Positions 62,691-64,000 of a DNA stretch of 64,000 nucleotides are shown in pieces; position 1 is the stretch's first letter; each line of letters opens with the position of its first letter. The notes below the pieces were generated by a model. It saw nothing but the letters and a program-made list of their open reading frames with translations. It had not been told where the DNA came from and searched no databases. A program made the translations under genes and the position numbers. The stretch covers positions 39,125,870 to 39,189,869 of the forward strand of contig CM066317.1 of the NCBI GenBank assembly GCA_033807775.1, read 5' to 3'. This DNA is from Saussurea involucrata (lineage: Eukaryota; Streptophyta; Magnoliopsida; Asterales; Asteraceae).

Positions 62691-64000
62691 CTATGATTGA
62701 GTCTCGGGTTTACCAAACTTAAAGATTCCTATCTGATCTTGTGTTTTTTGATATTTCTTAGGTTTGGACGCTCTTTTGACAGAGGCTGGTGATGGTAGAT
62801 ATGTGTTTTCAAACCACACATTCACCATCTTCAGAGGTTTCCTTCTGTGAGGTTCAGCAGAGACTTTTCGCCTTTTGCTTACAGAGAGTAAATTTGGAAA
62901 ACCGGGTTTTCTTGTACTTCCAATATGAAATAGAGAGGACAGAGACTTGTTTCTTTTGTTTCCAGTGTATGGATCTATATCACAGAAGCCAATTCCCCGT
63001 CTCCCAATTTGTGTATTAATTTTCTCGTACACCTTCTGTGCATCTTGATATTTCTTTATTAACAAATCTCTTCGGAGTAAATCTTGACAGAGGACTTCTC
63101 TTTCCTTTTGAAAATAATGTTTAAGAGCTAGAATGTTCATTCTATCGGTCTCAACGTCCATAAGTTCTTTAGATTTTGTTTTTAATGCAGAGTTAAGTTC
63201 ATAAATCTTTTCTTTCAAAGGATTTAGGTGTTTGTTCCAGTTTGTTTCAATGTCTTCCTTTTCTTGAAAGATTTTAGCCTTTTCTTGAGTGAGAAGTCTA
63301 GCTTCTCTCTCAAAGAAGGTAAGCTTCTTTTGAATACTTTCGCAGGTCTTTTTAAGTTTTGTGTATTCAATGTTTAGTTTAAGCAAATCAGCTTCTGTTT
63401 GACTAGAGTTATAGTCAGAAGTGGATACCTCACTATCGGAGTCGGATGGGCTGACCTCTGCCATTCCACAGAACAAGGCGTTTTTGTCGCCTTCATCAGA
63501 TGATTCGTCTGACAGCCAGTTCTCCTGATTCACCATTAGCGACTTCTGAGCATAAAACTCCGCTTTCTTTTTGTAGTAAGCAGAGTCCCTCTGTGGGCTG
63601 TTTGGTTTGGTCCTGCAGTCAACGGCATAATGGTCTGGCTTGCCACAGTTAATACATCCTTGTTTCTGGGAACCGTTGCCAACTCTGTCGTCCGACCTCT
63701 GTCGGTCACCACCTTTGTCATTTCTGTCATTCGACCTCTGTTGGTCGACACCTCTGTCGTTCTTGTCATTTGACCCTTCTCTTCCACGATCATCTCTTCC
63801 ATAGCGTTCATTACCAGACTTCTTTTGGTATCCTCTGCTGAATTCCCTAGTCAAAAGAGCTAACGATTTAGCTATCGAGGCCATAGTTGCCTCTTCTTCT
63901 TCCACCACCTCCTCCTCTTCACTATCAACGATCAAGATCTTCTTCTTCTTCTTTTCTTCCACGGCTTTCTCCTTTTTCGGTTTCTCTTTATCTTCTATAG
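62691..64000 (-). CDS. SIRE-B gag, open to the window edge (partial)
   Basis: An open frame from the right edge to a stop at 62691. It contains Lys- and Glu-rich stretches (EEKKKKKILIVDSEEEEVV), an Arg/Asp/Asn/Gly repeat region (DRGREGSNDKNDRGVDQQRS), one CCHC zinc knuckle near 63650 (CINCGKPDHYAVDC) and a coiled-coil-like C-terminal part (KKTCESIQKKLTFFEREARL). The knuckle binds element RNA in the particle. The N-terminal capsid part is outside the window. The stop at 62691 is probably a point mutation, since the frame continues below. Confidence 0.82.
   Translation of the reverse strand, partial: IEDKEKPKKEKAVEEKKKKKILIVDSEEEEVVEEEEATMASIAKSLALLTREFSRGYQKKSGNERYGRDDRGREGSNDKNDRGVDQQRSNDRNDKGGDRQRSDDRVGNGSQKQGCINCGKPDHYAVDCRTKPNSPQRDSAYYKKKAEFYAQKSLMVNQENWLSDESSDEGDKNALFCGMAEVSPSDSDSEVSTSDYNSSQTEADLLKLNIEYTKLKKTCESIQKKLTFFEREARLLTQEKAKIFQEKEDIETNWNKHLNPLKEKIYELNSALKTKSKELMDVETDRMNILALKHYFQKEREVLCQDLLRRDLLIKKYQDAQKVYEKINTQIGRRGIGFCDIDPYTGNKRNKSLSSLFHIGSTRKPGFPNLLSVSKRRKVSAEPHRRKPLKMVNVWFENTYLPSPASVKRASKPKKYQKTQDQIGIFKFGKPETQS

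Overview
The window is plant nuclear DNA made almost entirely of nested retrotransposons. I found no intact host gene. The organism is most likely a flowering plant, probably a eudicot, with a repeat-rich genome. The grounds are Ty1/copia elements of Tork-, Ale- and Sirevirus-like type, a Tat/Ogre-like gypsy element, chromovirus-derived LTR elements, CACTA-like and MITE-like DNA elements, a tRNA-derived SINE remnant, GT-AG introns and AT-rich microsatellites. I could not place it in a family.

Layout. Two copies of one unit lie in the same orientation. Copy A is 1-22431 and copy B is about 25069-48832. In order the unit holds: a Tork-like copia element (COP-1, + strand) with a non-coding LTR element (NE1) inserted in its protease/integrase region; a 20-bp minisatellite; an (AAT)n tract; a SINE remnant inside CACTA-like repeats; a second copia element (COP-2, - strand, LTRs of only about 110 bp); a MITE-like element; and a possible host exon remnant. 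The copies differ by roughly 1-2% in the stretch I compared by eye.

Each copy took a private insertion after the duplication, and the other copy keeps the empty site. Copy A has an 8.8-kb Sirevirus-like element (SIRE-A, 6778-15553, target duplication GTTAA). Copy B has a 9.0-kb chromovirus-derived LARD (35642-44648, target duplication GTATA). Copy B also carries a 1.2-kb deletion in NE1 and a 344-bp deletion that removes the COP-1 reverse transcriptase core.

Between the copies (22432-25068) is the 5' part of a Tat/Ogre-like gypsy element on the - strand. It has an 816-bp LTR and a three-exon leading ORF. Its LTR is clearly related to the NE1 LTR, so its family is the likely source of NE1 and of its replication proteins.

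From 49372 to the end is a second Sirevirus-like element (SIRE-B, - strand): 3' LTR, a 1,700-codon env-like frame broken only by nonsense codons, a non-coding stretch with polypurine tracts and a solo LTR inserted in it, then pol and gag running off the window.

The two Sirevirus-like elements give the most unusual signals. Each is sprinkled with its own short motif (CAGCG/CGCTG in SIRE-A, CAGAGG/CCTCTG in SIRE-B) across LTR, coding and non-coding DNA. SIRE-A also has a rearranged 5' LTR and a probable intron joining two env-like exons. All coordinates and comparisons are from reading by eye; no alignment was run.
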